Origin: Microbacterium karelineae
GTDB taxonomy: Bacteria > Actinomycetota > Actinomycetes > Actinomycetales > Microbacteriaceae
Assembly: GCF_009745985.1 (NCBI RefSeq)
Contig: NZ_WFIX01000190.1
Span: forward strand, 124,001-188,000
DNA: 64,000 nt
Reading direction: 5' to 3'
This document shows positions 48,123-56,012 of the stretch, in pieces. The notes under the pieces were generated by a model. It saw nothing but the letters and a program-made list of their open reading frames with translations, was not told the DNA's origin and made no database searches. The position numbers and the translations under genes were made by a program. Each line of letters starts with the position of its first letter. Position 1 is the stretch's first letter.

Positions 48123-50164
48123 AGGTCGGTCACGTGACGGCGTCCGCTGAGCTGCGCCGCGGCGGCGGACCCTCGCCTTCGGGCGGGGAACCTGCCATTC
48201 TGGTGGGGCACAGCGGGGGAGAGCGCTCGGCGGGATCGCCCGGCGGCCCGCGCCGCACCGGACGACGAACGAGAGAAGGTCCCATCGTGACCAACGATCC
48301 CACAACACCTCAGCCGGGCCCCGAGGGAGCGCCCGATGCGGGAGGAGTGCCCCCGCAGCCGCCCCAGCAGCCTGTTCCCCCTCAGCCTCAGCAGCCCGGC
48401 CCGCCTCAGCAGCAGCCCCCGGCTGCTCCTGAGCCGGCGCAGCAGCAGCCGGTCTATCCGCCGCAGGGGCAGACGCCGCCTCCTCCTGGGGGCGGCTATG
48501 GCCAGCCGTACGCCCAGTCGGCCCCTGGCCAGGGCACGTCGAACATCGTCCTGAACCTGTGGCTGTCGGTGTTCTTCAGCTGGATCCCGGCGCTGATCTT
48601 CTACCTGATCGAGAAGGACAGCGCGACGCCGATCGAGCGCAAGGCGGCGGCCGACAACCTGAACTTCCAGCTCATCCGCATCATCGCGATGGTCGCCGCC
48701 GGCGTGCTCGTCGGCATCCCCGTCCTCGGCTGGCTCATCTGGGTCGCGGCCGTCGTCGGCGGATTCGTGATCTCGATCATCCACGCGGCAAAGGTCCCCG
48801 GCGAGCTGCAGGCGGGCCGCGAGGCCAAGTTCCTCCTCGCCCCCACCTGGGTCAAGTAGGCGACGAACGGCCTCAGTCAGCATTACCAGCGGTGCCCCGG
48901 AACACGTGTTCCGGGGCACCGCTGTCTCATCAGGAGTCTGCTCCGGTTCCGCTGTACGTACTGCGGTGCAGGCGAACACGATCCCGAACACGATGTACAC
49001 GACCGCGAGCACGGTCAGCGCCGCTCGTGCCCCCAAGAGCTCGCCCAGTGAGCCGCCCAGGATGGCGCCGGCCGGGATCGTCGCGGCGTTCAGCACCTGG
49101 GAGACGGAGCTGATTCGTCCCTGGAGCTGGGGTGGCGTGCAGTGCAACCGAAGTGTCATGAGCGCCACGCTCCCGAGCGCGATTCCGAAGCTCACCGAGA
49201 ACACGCCTATGGCGAACAGAGCGATGGAGGAAGTGGACTGCGTCGCGGGCAGCAGCAGGGACGCGGGGGCAGTGAACGCGAAAGCAGCCGTTGCCACCCT
49301 TCCCAGCCCGTAGCGTCTGGTGAGCCTGCCGCTGATGAGCGCTGCGGTCGATCCGCCGACACCGCCCGAAGTGAGGACGAAACCGATAACGTCAGACGAG
49401 ACTTCGACATTCCGAACGAGGTAGAGGATGTCCAACGCGCCGCTCGCGGAGAGGAGCAGGTTCGCGGTAGCGGCGCCTGCGGTGATCAGCGCGAGAATTC
49501 GGCTCGAGCGCAGGACGCTCAGGCCTTCTCCGATCTCAGCCACAAGTCGCCTTCTGGGCGGCGGTGGAGGCGGGGCGACCTGGCCGACGATCGTGAGGAT
49601 CGCGACGCCGCAGATGAGGAAGCACCCCGAGGTGACGACCAGGGTCGTCGAGGCGCCGATCAGTGCGACCAGGAGCCCGCCCACGGCGGGCCCGACGATC
49701 CGGGCGGTCGACCGCCCGGCCTGCATCGACCCATTCGCCGCGGCGTACTGCGTCGGAGGCACGAGCTGACGCAGGTATGGTGTGTAGGCCGATTGGAACA
49801 TGGCCGTGAAGATCCCGGTCAGGAACGCGAAAACCAACAGCACGGGCAACGTCAGTATCTCGCCGTATCCCGCGATGGCGACGGCCCCGAGGCTCATCAT
49901 GCGACCGAAGTTCGCCGTGACGAGCACCACGCGGCAACGTTGTTGGCTTCGGTCGACCAGAGCACCCAGCATGAGGCCGAGGACAGCGGCGGGCACCCAC
50001 TGGAGTGCCTCAAGCAGTCCAACGGCGAACGCAGACGCCTTCAACTGCTCGATCGCGATCAGCGGCAGTGCGACGACTGCGACCATCGTGCCCGTCGCGC
50101 TGACCGTTTCCGCGACAAGGAACGTGAGGAAGGCTCTGCCCAGCCCGCGGAGTCCCGTGCTCAT
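47951..50164 (-). CDS. MFS exporter (EntS/DUF894-like) that has lost its normal stop codon
   Basis: The first 413 or so codons (50164 down to about 48925) form a complete MFS_3 transporter with about 12 membrane segments: FLVAETVSATGTMVAVVALP, QSAYTPYLRQLVPPTQYAAA, LRLHCTPPQLQGRISSVSQV. The family usually ends here, but no stop codon is present; the frame runs through the 38-base palindrome and on for some 320 codons, antisense to the DUF4870 gene and the end of the CoA ligase. The tail is arginine/aspartate-rich and has no similarity to transporters. The start overlaps the integrase-like gene by four bases. Lower GC and the neighbours suggest transfer. Confidence 0.7.
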   Translation of the reverse strand: MSTGLRGLGRAFLTFLVAETVSATGTMVAVVALPLIAIEQLKASAFAVGLLEALQWVPAAVLGLMLGALVDRSQQRCRVVLVTANFGRMMSLGAVAIAGYGEILTLPVLLVFAFLTGIFTAMFQSAYTPYLRQLVPPTQYAAANGSMQAGRSTARIVGPAVGGLLVALIGASTTLVVTSGCFLICGVAILTIVGQVAPPPPPPRRRLVAEIGEGLSVLRSSRILALITAGAATANLLLSASGALDILYLVRNVEVSSDVIGFVLTSGGVGGSTAALISGRLTRRYGLGRVATAAFAFTAPASLLLPATQSTSSIALFAIGVFSVSFGIALGSVALMTLRLHCTPPQLQGRISSVSQVLNAATIPAGAILGGSLGELLGARAALTVLAVVYIVFGIVFACTAVRTAEPEQTPDETAVPRNTCSGAPLVMLTEAVRRLLDPGGGEEELGLAARLQLAGDLCRVDDRDHESADDGRDPDEPAEDGDADEHAGGDHRDDADELEVQVVGRRLALDRRRAVLLDQVEDQRRDPAEEHRQPQVQDDVRRALARGRLGVRLAIAAPRRRRRLPLRRIDRLLLRRLRSSRGLLLRRAGLLRLRGNRLLGRLRGHSSRIGRSLGARLRCCGIVGHDGTFSRSSSGAARAAGRSRRALSPAVPHQNGRFPARRRGSAAAAQLSGRRHVTDLHLSGVRIVSVVHGSFVPTSWVGRTDPVKRARRSALRILPDAVRGNSSTTCVVRGIL
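48287..48859 (+). CDS. proline/glutamine-rich DUF4870-type membrane protein
   Basis: 190 residues from GTG 48287. The N-terminal half (about residues 5-85) is low-complexity Pro/Gln/Gly, with repeated QQP and PQP steps; the C-terminal half holds three hydrophobic segments with IVLNLWLSVFFSWIPALIFY, ERKAAADNLNFQLIRIIAMV and VPGELQAGREAK, the DUF4870 pattern. Function unknown. The whole gene lies antisense to the extended frame of the next MFS gene. Between the ligase and this gene are 164 bases with no other recognised feature. Confidence 0.85.
   Translation: MTNDPTTPQPGPEGAPDAGGVPPQPPQQPVPPQPQQPGPPQQQPPAAPEPAQQQPVYPPQGQTPPPPGGGYGQPYAQSAPGQGTSNIVLNLWLSVFFSWIPALIFYLIEKDSATPIERKAAADNLNFQLIRIIAMVAAGVLVGIPVLGWLIWVAAVVGGFVISIIHAAKVPGELQAGREAKFLLAPTWVK
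48887..48924. repeat. perfect 38-base palindrome
   Basis: Two perfect 19-base arms with no loop, centred on CACGTG; the left arm begins CAGCGGTGCCCCGG. It lies 28 bases after the DUF4870 stop and exactly where the facing MFS gene should end. It may act as a bidirectional terminator, but a loopless palindrome of this length is also the mark of an insertion junction. Confidence 0.8.
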
Positions 50165-51060
50165 CCCACGTGCCGTTCACGAGCATTCGACATACCCGTG
50201 ATGCGGGATCCAGCTGCGCTGCGTTCCTGCCACGCGCGCATCTCCGCGTCGCTCTCTTCTCTCGACAGCAAGATCGAGCCCGGGTCGAGCACGCCAGCAG
50301 CTTGTCCGATTCGCTCACGGATGACGGATTCCGGGACCCCTCCCGCAACGAGATCGGCCACATGCGCGCGTCGGAGGTCGGAGAGTTTCACATCGATACC
50401 GGCCCTGGCGCAGTACTGCGCCCACCGATGCTGAACCGACTGATATCGCAACGGCGTGCTGCGGCCCACGGCGGTGAACAGCGGCCCGGAGGATGACGCG
50501 GCAAACCGTACGTAGTTCTCCAGCCGCAGGAGCACCTGCCTGTCGTCGACGAGAACGCGCCTCCGCTTGCCACCCCACCCCGTCACGAAGAGAGAGGCGG
50601 TGGCTTCCTGGAAGTCGTCCACCGCCAGAGCCAGGGCCTCGCCTGGCCTGAGCCCCAGATGAGCAAGCAGGCCGAACAGCAGATGATCGCGATCCGCGTG
50701 ATGCGGAATCACAGCGAACACCTGATCGATCTCCGATCTGAGGTCTCGCTGAGGTCTCGCCCTCACCTCCCGGGCAGGTGTCCGCTCTGTGTCACGTTGA
50801 GCCGCCAGGAGGTCCATGCGACCGCAGCTGCGAAGGAGGCCTCGAAGTGCCGACAACCGGCGCGCTCGTGTCGCGGCAGTTCGAGCTGTCGGCCAGGCCA
50901 GGTACTCCCTGACCACCGCCTCATCGAGAGAGCCACCGAACCTGTCAGCGCAGTCGATCAGGACCCTGAGGTCGGTCTCATATCCCCGCAGCGTGCTCGC
51001 CCGACGTCCCGCACGCCTCAGTTCCTCCAGGTAGGCCCGGACTGCTTCGTGTGCATCCAC
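50161..51060 (-). CDS. tyrosine-recombinase-like protein lacking catalytic residues
   Basis: 299 residues with the two-domain layout of phage-type integrases: an N-terminal SAM-like core-binding domain (about 1-90) and a C-terminal catalytic-type domain. The first catalytic arginine region is present (AHLGLRPGEALALAVDDF, R138) and a lysine turn at GWGGKRRRVLVDD. But the His-x-x-Arg box reads SDLRRAHVADL, the usual GH is GQ, and no tyrosine occurs after residue 216, so the nucleophile is missing. It is probably not an active recombinase. It overlaps the MFS exporter start by four bases (ATGA), implying a co-expressed pair. Confidence 0.72.
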   Translation of the reverse strand: MDAHEAVRAYLEELRRAGRRASTLRGYETDLRVLIDCADRFGGSLDEAVVREYLAWPTARTAATRARRLSALRGLLRSCGRMDLLAAQRDTERTPAREVRARPQRDLRSEIDQVFAVIPHHADRDHLLFGLLAHLGLRPGEALALAVDDFQEATASLFVTGWGGKRRRVLVDDRQVLLRLENYVRFAASSSGPLFTAVGRSTPLRYQSVQHRWAQYCARAGIDVKLSDLRRAHVADLVAGGVPESVIRERIGQAAGVLDPGSILLSREESDAEMRAWQERSAAGSRITGMSNARERHVG

Positions 51061-51105
51061 ACTGTGACAATATCAATTGACACAATTTAATACAGACCCG
51101 AAATG
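51061..51105 (-). promoter_or_regulatory. AT-rich promoter region of the integrase-like gene
   Basis: This 45-base patch is by far the most AT-rich of the area. It contains TGTGACAAT...AATTGACACA, an imperfect inverted repeat (about 51063-51084) that could be an operator, ending just upstream of the start codon at 51060. Confidence 0.45.
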
Positions 51106-51199
51106 GCAACACGACCCTGCCCCGGCTCGAGCGCCGTGTCCCGACTCTGGCGTGAGCAATGCAAGACGACCGCGGCGGCCGCGCAGCGAACGCAACGAA

Positions 51200-52395
51200 T
51201 CAACGAGCAGTCCGAGATCCCCCGAAAGCAGCAGCCCCGGCAGCGACGACAATCCCGACGGTCATCCCGACGACGGTTGGAATCGCGGTCCCGTCGCCCC
51301 AGAGCCCTCCGATCGGCGTGACGATGGCGCCGACGATGTACTGGAAGAGCCCGAGCGCGGCGGATCCAGCGCCGGCGGCGAAGCCGGCGCGGGCGAGCGC
51401 ACGGGCGGTGGATCCGGCCATGCCGCCGGCGATTCCGGCGGAGAAGAGGCACGTGAGAGGGATCCAGGCGGCGAAGGTGAGGGTGCCGCTGACAGCGAGG
51501 ACGACAAGGGCGCCGGCGGAGGCGAGCGCCAGCAGGTGGGCGGCGCGGAGGGTCGCGGTGGGCCCGACGCGGCGAGCGAGGAGCGCTCCACCGAGGGCGC
51601 CGGCGACGAAGCAGAGGGATCCGGCGGAGAACGCGGCCGAGTAGGCGAGCGCGGAGTGCCCGAAGGCGCTCTGCACGATGAACGATGAGGATCCGATGTA
51701 GATGATGAAGGCGCCGTAGGTGAAGGCGTACGAGAGGGCGTAGCCGAGGAAGGCGCCGTCGCGGCCGAGCCGGGCGAGGTTGCCGAGGAGCGGTCCGATG
51801 CGCGCGGGGTGGCGGCGTTCGAGGGGAGGGATTCGGGGATCGCGAGGGCGGTCGCGATGACCATGGCGGTGGCGATGGTCGCGAGGCCGGCGAGGGCGAG
51901 GCGCCAGCCGCCCCATTCGGCGAGGAGTGCGCCGAGTGGGCTGCCGAAGACGGGGCCGAGGCCCGTCATGGCGACGACGACGCTGATGGCGCGGGTCGCC
52001 TGCTCCTTCTCGGCGATGTCGGCGACGACGGCGCGCGCGAGGGCGGCGCCGGCGGATCCGAAGACGCCCTGCACGAAGCGGAGCGCGATGACGAGCTCGA
52101 TGGATCCGGCGAGGGCGGATCCGAATCCGGCGGCGGCGTAGAGCGCGAGTGCGACGAGGAGGGTGCGGCGGCGCCCGAACGCGTCGGAGACGGTTCCGGC
52201 GACGAACTGGCCGCTCGCGGCGCCGACGAGGAATGCCGTGAGCGTGAGCTGCACGGTCGCGGCGGTGACGTCGAAGTCGCGCTGGAGGCTGGGGAAGGCC
52301 GGCAGGTAGAGGTCGGTGGCGAGGGATCCCGCCATCGCGACGAAGCCGAGGGCGGCGAGCAGCCCCGGCGTCAGTGTGACGCGTCCGTCAGACAC
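51200..52395 (-). pseudogene. Bcr/CflA-type drug-efflux MFS gene with a frameshift
   Basis: The first part (52395 to about 51826) is a normal Bcr/CflA transporter: SLATDLYLPAFPSLQRDFDV, GTVSDAFGRRRTLLVALALY, VQGVFGSAGAALARAVVADI. After IPESLP the frame degenerates into Ser/Pro/Arg-rich sequence, while the rest of the transporter (FLGYALSYAFTYGAFIIYIG, AGSLCFVAGALGGALLARRV) continues in another frame to a stop at 51200. Both halves join with a one-base correction in the G-run 51824-51827, giving about 398 residues, the normal length. It is either a real frameshift or an assembly error in a homopolymer. Confidence 0.85.
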
Positions 52396-53239
52396 GCGCC
52401 TCGTCCGGCCGGAAGCCCTCCTTCGCCTTCTGGATCTGCTCGTAGACGTGGTGGCGCAGCTCGGTGAAGCGCGGCAGGGCGCGTGTCTCGAGCTGGTCGC
52501 GCTGGTCGGGCAGGTCGATGGTGATGTCCTCCTGGATCACGGTGGGCGACGACGACAGGATGATGACGCGGGATCCGAGGTAGACGGATTCGTCGATGTC
52601 GTGGGTGACGAAGAGGATGGTGACGCCGAGGCGTTCGCGGATGGAGCGGACGAGGTCTTCGAGGTCGGCGCGGGTCTGCGCGTCGACCGCGGCGAACGGC
52701 TCGTCCATGAGCAGCACCTCGGGCTGATATGCGATGGCGCGGGCGATGGCGACGCGCTGCTGCATGCCTCCCGACAGCTGCCAGGGGTACTGGCGTCCCG
52801 CGTGGGCGAGGCCGACGCTCTCGAGCGCGTCGGCGACGAGCTCCTTCCGCTCGGCCTTCGCGACACCGGCGTTGCGCAGCGGCAGCTCGACGTTGTCGGC
52901 GACCCGCAGCCAGGGGAACAGCGAGCGGCCGTACTCCTGGAACACGACGGCCATCTTCTTCGGCGGGCCGGTGACCTTCTTGCCGTCGAGGACGACGGAT
53001 CCGCTCGTCGGCTCGAGCAGCCCGGCGATGCACTTCAGCAGCGTCGTCTTGCCGGATCCGCTCGGCCCGACGAGGCAGGTGAGCTCGTTCTTGCCGAGGT
53101 CGAAGGTGAGGTCGCGCACGGCCTCGATGCCGCCGCTGTCGGTCTCGTAGACCTTCTGCAGCCCGCGCACGGACAGGAGAGTCTGCTCGGGCGGGAGGGT
53201 GCGGCCGCGGCCCGGGGCGGGGGTGTCGTCATGAGGCAT
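52388..53239 (-). CDS. ABC transporter ATP-binding protein, SsuB/TauB type
   Basis: 283 residues. Walker A GPSGSGKTTLLKCIAG, signature LSGGMQQRVAIARAIA, Walker B VLLMDEPFAAVD and the switch histidine in FVTHDIDESVYL. It belongs to the nitrate/sulfonate/taurine group. The last gene of a four-gene minus-strand operon (binding protein, two permeases, ATPase). The 3' end overlaps the start of the frameshifted MFS gene by 8 bases. The divergent esterase gene and shared MarR-type operator suggest aromatic acid import rather than sulfonate. Confidence 0.92.
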   Translation of the reverse strand: MPHDDTPAPGRGRTLPPEQTLLSVRGLQKVYETDSGGIEAVRDLTFDLGKNELTCLVGPSGSGKTTLLKCIAGLLEPTSGSVVLDGKKVTGPPKKMAVVFQEYGRSLFPWLRVADNVELPLRNAGVAKAERKELVADALESVGLAHAGRQYPWQLSGGMQQRVAIARAIAYQPEVLLMDEPFAAVDAQTRADLEDLVRSIRERLGVTILFVTHDIDESVYLGSRVIILSSSPTVIQEDITIDLPDQRDQLETRALPRFTELRHHVYEQIQKAKEGFRPDEARV

Positions 53240-54005
53240 TTTCGAGGTCCTTCAGTCCGTGGTACCAGTGCAGCACGCGACGCTCGACGAGCTTGAAGAG
53301 CATCGACACTGCGAATCCGATGAGCCCCAGCAGCAGGATGCCGGACCACATGGGCCCGATCGCGAACTGCCGCTGGAACTGGATGATCGAGAATCCGAGG
53401 CCCGCCGAGGTGTAGAACATCTCGCTGATCACCATGAGGATGATCGCGATCGGCAGGCTCTGCCGCACGCCGGCGAGGATCTGGGGAGAGGCGGCGGGCA
53501 GGATCTGGAAGCGCACGCGCCGCCAGCCCGTGATGCCGTAGGAACGACTCGTCTCGGTCTGCACCTCGTCGACGCCGCGCACGCCCTCGATGGTGTTGAG
53601 GAGCACGGGCCAGATCGCGCCGATGACGATGACGGCGATCTTCATGTCGTCGCCGACGCCGATGAGCAGGGCGAGGATCGGGATGAGCACGGGCGGTGGC
53701 ACGGCTCGGAAGAACTCGAACATCGGCTCGGTGAAGGCGCGCAGGTTGCGGTTCAGGCCGACGAGCAGGCCGACGACGATGCCGAGAGCGATCGCGAGGA
53801 TCGCGCCGATCGCGAAGCGGGCGAGGCTCGGCAGGATCGCGCTCGCGAATCGGTCGCCGAGCCATGTCTGGACGAACGTGGTCGCGAGCGGGATCGGCTT
53901 CGGCACGAAGGGGTTCGTCGATCCGAGGGTGGCGAGCCACCAGATGAGGATGAGCGCGATCGGCAGGCCGAGCGCGTAGGCGAGGGCGAGGAGGGCCTTG
54001 CGCAT
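53229..54005 (-). CDS. ABC transporter permease (SsuC-like), second copy
   Basis: 258 residues from ATG 54005. Five to six hydrophobic segments; the EAA loop appears as ETSRSYGITGWRRVRFQILP. It shares one base with the upstream permease stop and overlaps the ATPase start by 11 bases. Two different permeases in the operon probably form a heterodimer, which is unusual for the SsuC group (normally a homodimer). Confidence 0.9.
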   Translation of the reverse strand: MRKALLALAYALGLPIALILIWWLATLGSTNPFVPKPIPLATTFVQTWLGDRFASAILPSLARFAIGAILAIALGIVVGLLVGLNRNLRAFTEPMFEFFRAVPPPVLIPILALLIGVGDDMKIAVIVIGAIWPVLLNTIEGVRGVDEVQTETSRSYGITGWRRVRFQILPAASPQILAGVRQSLPIAIILMVISEMFYTSAGLGFSIIQFQRQFAIGPMWSGILLLGLIGFAVSMLFKLVERRVLHWYHGLKDLENAS

Positions 54006-54841
54006 CAGACGTCTCCCCTCACGGACTGGTGCCACGAGAGCAGGCGGCGCTCGACGGCGCGCACACCGACATTGATGATGACGCCGAGCATGCCCGTCGC
54101 GAGCACGAGCGCGTACGTCGAGGGATAGAGACCGGCGTCGCGCGAGAGGCCGATCTCGCGTCCGAGGCCCGGCGATCCGACGACGAGCTCTGCGGTGATC
54201 GTGAGGATCAGTGCGACCGCCGCGGCGAGGCGGATCCCCGTGACGAGGTACGGGAGCATCGTCGGGAAGACGACATCGCGCACCCGCTGCCACCAGCTGA
54301 ATCCGTAGCTGCGCGCGGTCGCCATCGCGACGGTGTCGACGTCGGCGACCCCGTAGAGCACCTGCACGAAGATCTGCCAGAACGCGCCGTAGACGACGAT
54401 GAGCAGGCTCTGGTGCAGGGGCACCGCGAAGACGAGGACGGCGAGCGGGATGAGGCCCACCGAGGGGATGGGCCGCAGGAACTCGACGGTCGACCGCGTG
54501 AGCCGCGTGAGGAACGGCGACAGGCCGATGACGACGCCGAGCGGTGCGGAGAGGAGGAACGCGATGAGCATGCCGAGCAGCCATGTGCCGACCGTGACGC
54601 CGACGGCCGCCCAGAAGCCGGTGAGCGTGAAGTTCACGCCGAGCTGCACGAGCACCTCGCTCGCGGGTGGAAGGTACAGGGGGTTCACGACCCCGAGGCG
54701 CGAGATCACCTCCCACACGACGAGGAATGTGACGATGCCGGCGAGCCCCAGCAGCAGGCGGCGCGGCCGGAACCGCCGCCTGCTGCTGCGGCGCTGCGCG
54801 ACCGCCACCACGCGGGTGACGGTCTCGTGCGAGGACGTCAT
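54005..54841 (-). CDS. ABC transporter permease (SsuC-like), first copy
   Basis: 278 residues. Six hydrophobic segments beginning LLLGLAGIVTFLVVWEVISR; the EAA loop is ATARSYGFSWWQRVRDVVFP. A basic N-terminal tail (RRSSRRRFRPRR) precedes the first segment. It starts 15 bases after the binding-protein gene and partners with the second permease. Confidence 0.9.
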   Translation of the reverse strand: MTSSHETVTRVVAVAQRRSSRRRFRPRRLLLGLAGIVTFLVVWEVISRLGVVNPLYLPPASEVLVQLGVNFTLTGFWAAVGVTVGTWLLGMLIAFLLSAPLGVVIGLSPFLTRLTRSTVEFLRPIPSVGLIPLAVLVFAVPLHQSLLIVVYGAFWQIFVQVLYGVADVDTVAMATARSYGFSWWQRVRDVVFPTMLPYLVTGIRLAAAVALILTITAELVVGSPGLGREIGLSRDAGLYPSTYALVLATGMLGVIINVGVRAVERRLLSWHQSVRGDV

Positions 54842-54856
54842 CTGAGCGGATCTCCG

Positions 54857-55849
54857 TCAGTCGAGGATGATCGTGTCGAGGTCGGGCGCGCTCTCGACGA
54901 AGCCCCACTTCTCCGCCAGTTCGGCGAGGTCGGCGATGAGCTGCGGATCCAGCTCACCCGACAGGCGCTCGAAGCGCAGGTCGAGCGCGACCGCCTCGGG
55001 CATCCCCGTGAAGTTCGCGATCGTCTGGGCGAAGCCCTCGGGGTCCGCCTCGGTCGCGGCGAGCACGTCGGTGATGGCGCCGCGCCACTGCTCGATGAGC
55101 TCCGGATCCTCGTCGGCGAGCGCGCCGGAGGTGAAGGTGACCATGGTCGGCAGGCCCGGGATGGTGGCCTGGTTCGGGGATCCGACGACCGTGTAGGTGT
55201 CGGGGTCGGCGAGGGCCGCGCCGAGGAACGGTTCGGGGACCCACACGGCGTCGACGTTGCCGCCGTCGAGCTGCGCGAGCGCGTCGGGGAAGGCGATCTC
55301 GATGTACTCGACGGAGCTCGGGTCTCCGCCGTCCTGCTCGATGGCCTCGTTGATCGTCAGGTCGCCCTGCGTGTTGACGGCGTTGACCGAGACGCTCTTG
55401 CCCTCGAGGTCGCTCCAGGATTCGATGCCGGAGTCGGCGAGCGCGACGACGGCATTGATGTCGTCGCCCTCCTCGAGCGAGAACGAGTAGCCGCTCGCGA
55501 TGCGCATGTCGACGCCCTGCGTCGAGGCGACGAGGGACGACAGGGGGTTGCCGACGCCGAAGTCGATCTGGCCGGTCGAGACGGCGGGCAGCATGGCGGC
55601 GCCGCCCTGTGCCTCCTGCGTGGTGACGTCGAGGCCGTGCTCTTCGAAGATCCCCTCGTCGATGCCGTACTGCACGGCGGCGGATGGGGCGATCGTGAGC
55701 ACGCCGACGGTGACGGGCGTGAGGCCGCCGTCGTCGGAGGGCGCCTCGTCGGTGCCTCCACCGCTCGGGGATCCCTCACTGCAGGAGGCGAGGAGGAGAC
55801 CGGCGGCGGCGATCGCGCCGACCGCGGCGATTCGGGTACGAGTGATCAT
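54857..55849 (-). CDS. ABC transporter substrate-binding lipoprotein, NMT1/SsuA type
   Basis: 330 residues from ATG 55849. Lipoprotein signal MITRTRIAAVGAIAAAG then lipobox LASC. The periplasmic-binding fold of the NMT1/THI5-like class: VGVLTIAPSAAVQYGIDEGI, GGAAMLPAVSTGQIDFGVGN, QLDGGNVDAVWVPEPFLGAA. The ligand is not readable from sequence; context (feruloyl esterase across the promoter, phd and ligM clusters around) favours a hydroxycinnamate or related acid. An open frame continues upstream without signal features. Confidence 0.9.
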   Translation of the reverse strand: MITRTRIAAVGAIAAAGLLLASCSEGSPSGGGTDEAPSDDGGLTPVTVGVLTIAPSAAVQYGIDEGIFEEHGLDVTTQEAQGGAAMLPAVSTGQIDFGVGNPLSSLVASTQGVDMRIASGYSFSLEEGDDINAVVALADSGIESWSDLEGKSVSVNAVNTQGDLTINEAIEQDGGDPSSVEYIEIAFPDALAQLDGGNVDAVWVPEPFLGAALADPDTYTVVGSPNQATIPGLPTMVTFTSGALADEDPELIEQWRGAITDVLAATEADPEGFAQTIANFTGMPEAVALDLRFERLSGELDPQLIADLAELAEKWGFVESAPDLDTIILD

Positions 55850-55912
55850 GCTCAGCGACTCCCTTGTGACTGAGGTCGTGCCGGGCTCGGCACGTGGTGC
55901 GTGGGTCCCATC

Positions 55913-55942
55913 AGTAAACATCCCCACTATTGAAAAAGTCAA
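55913..55942 (-). promoter_or_regulatory. MarR-type operator overlapping the ABC operon promoter
   Basis: TTGAAAAAGTCAA at 55930-55942 is the reverse complement of the operator upstream of the phd operon (42900). Read on the minus strand it gives a -35 TTGACT, an 18-base spacer and a -10 TTTACT, positioned 64 bases before the binding-protein start. The same site lies 70 bases upstream of the esterase gene on the plus strand. Confidence 0.68.
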
Positions 55943-56012
55943 CGGTAGTGACCAGAGTGTGACGTGGACGTCGGCAAAGCCGCCGGCGCCCACCCTCGAT
56001 GAGGAGGAACGA

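Noticed and set aside
48911-51125. Transposon defined by CCGGGGCA terminal repeats
   Set aside because: Eight GC-rich bases can match by chance, no target duplication was found and the only recombinase-like gene lacks its nucleophile. Mentioned only as a possible border.
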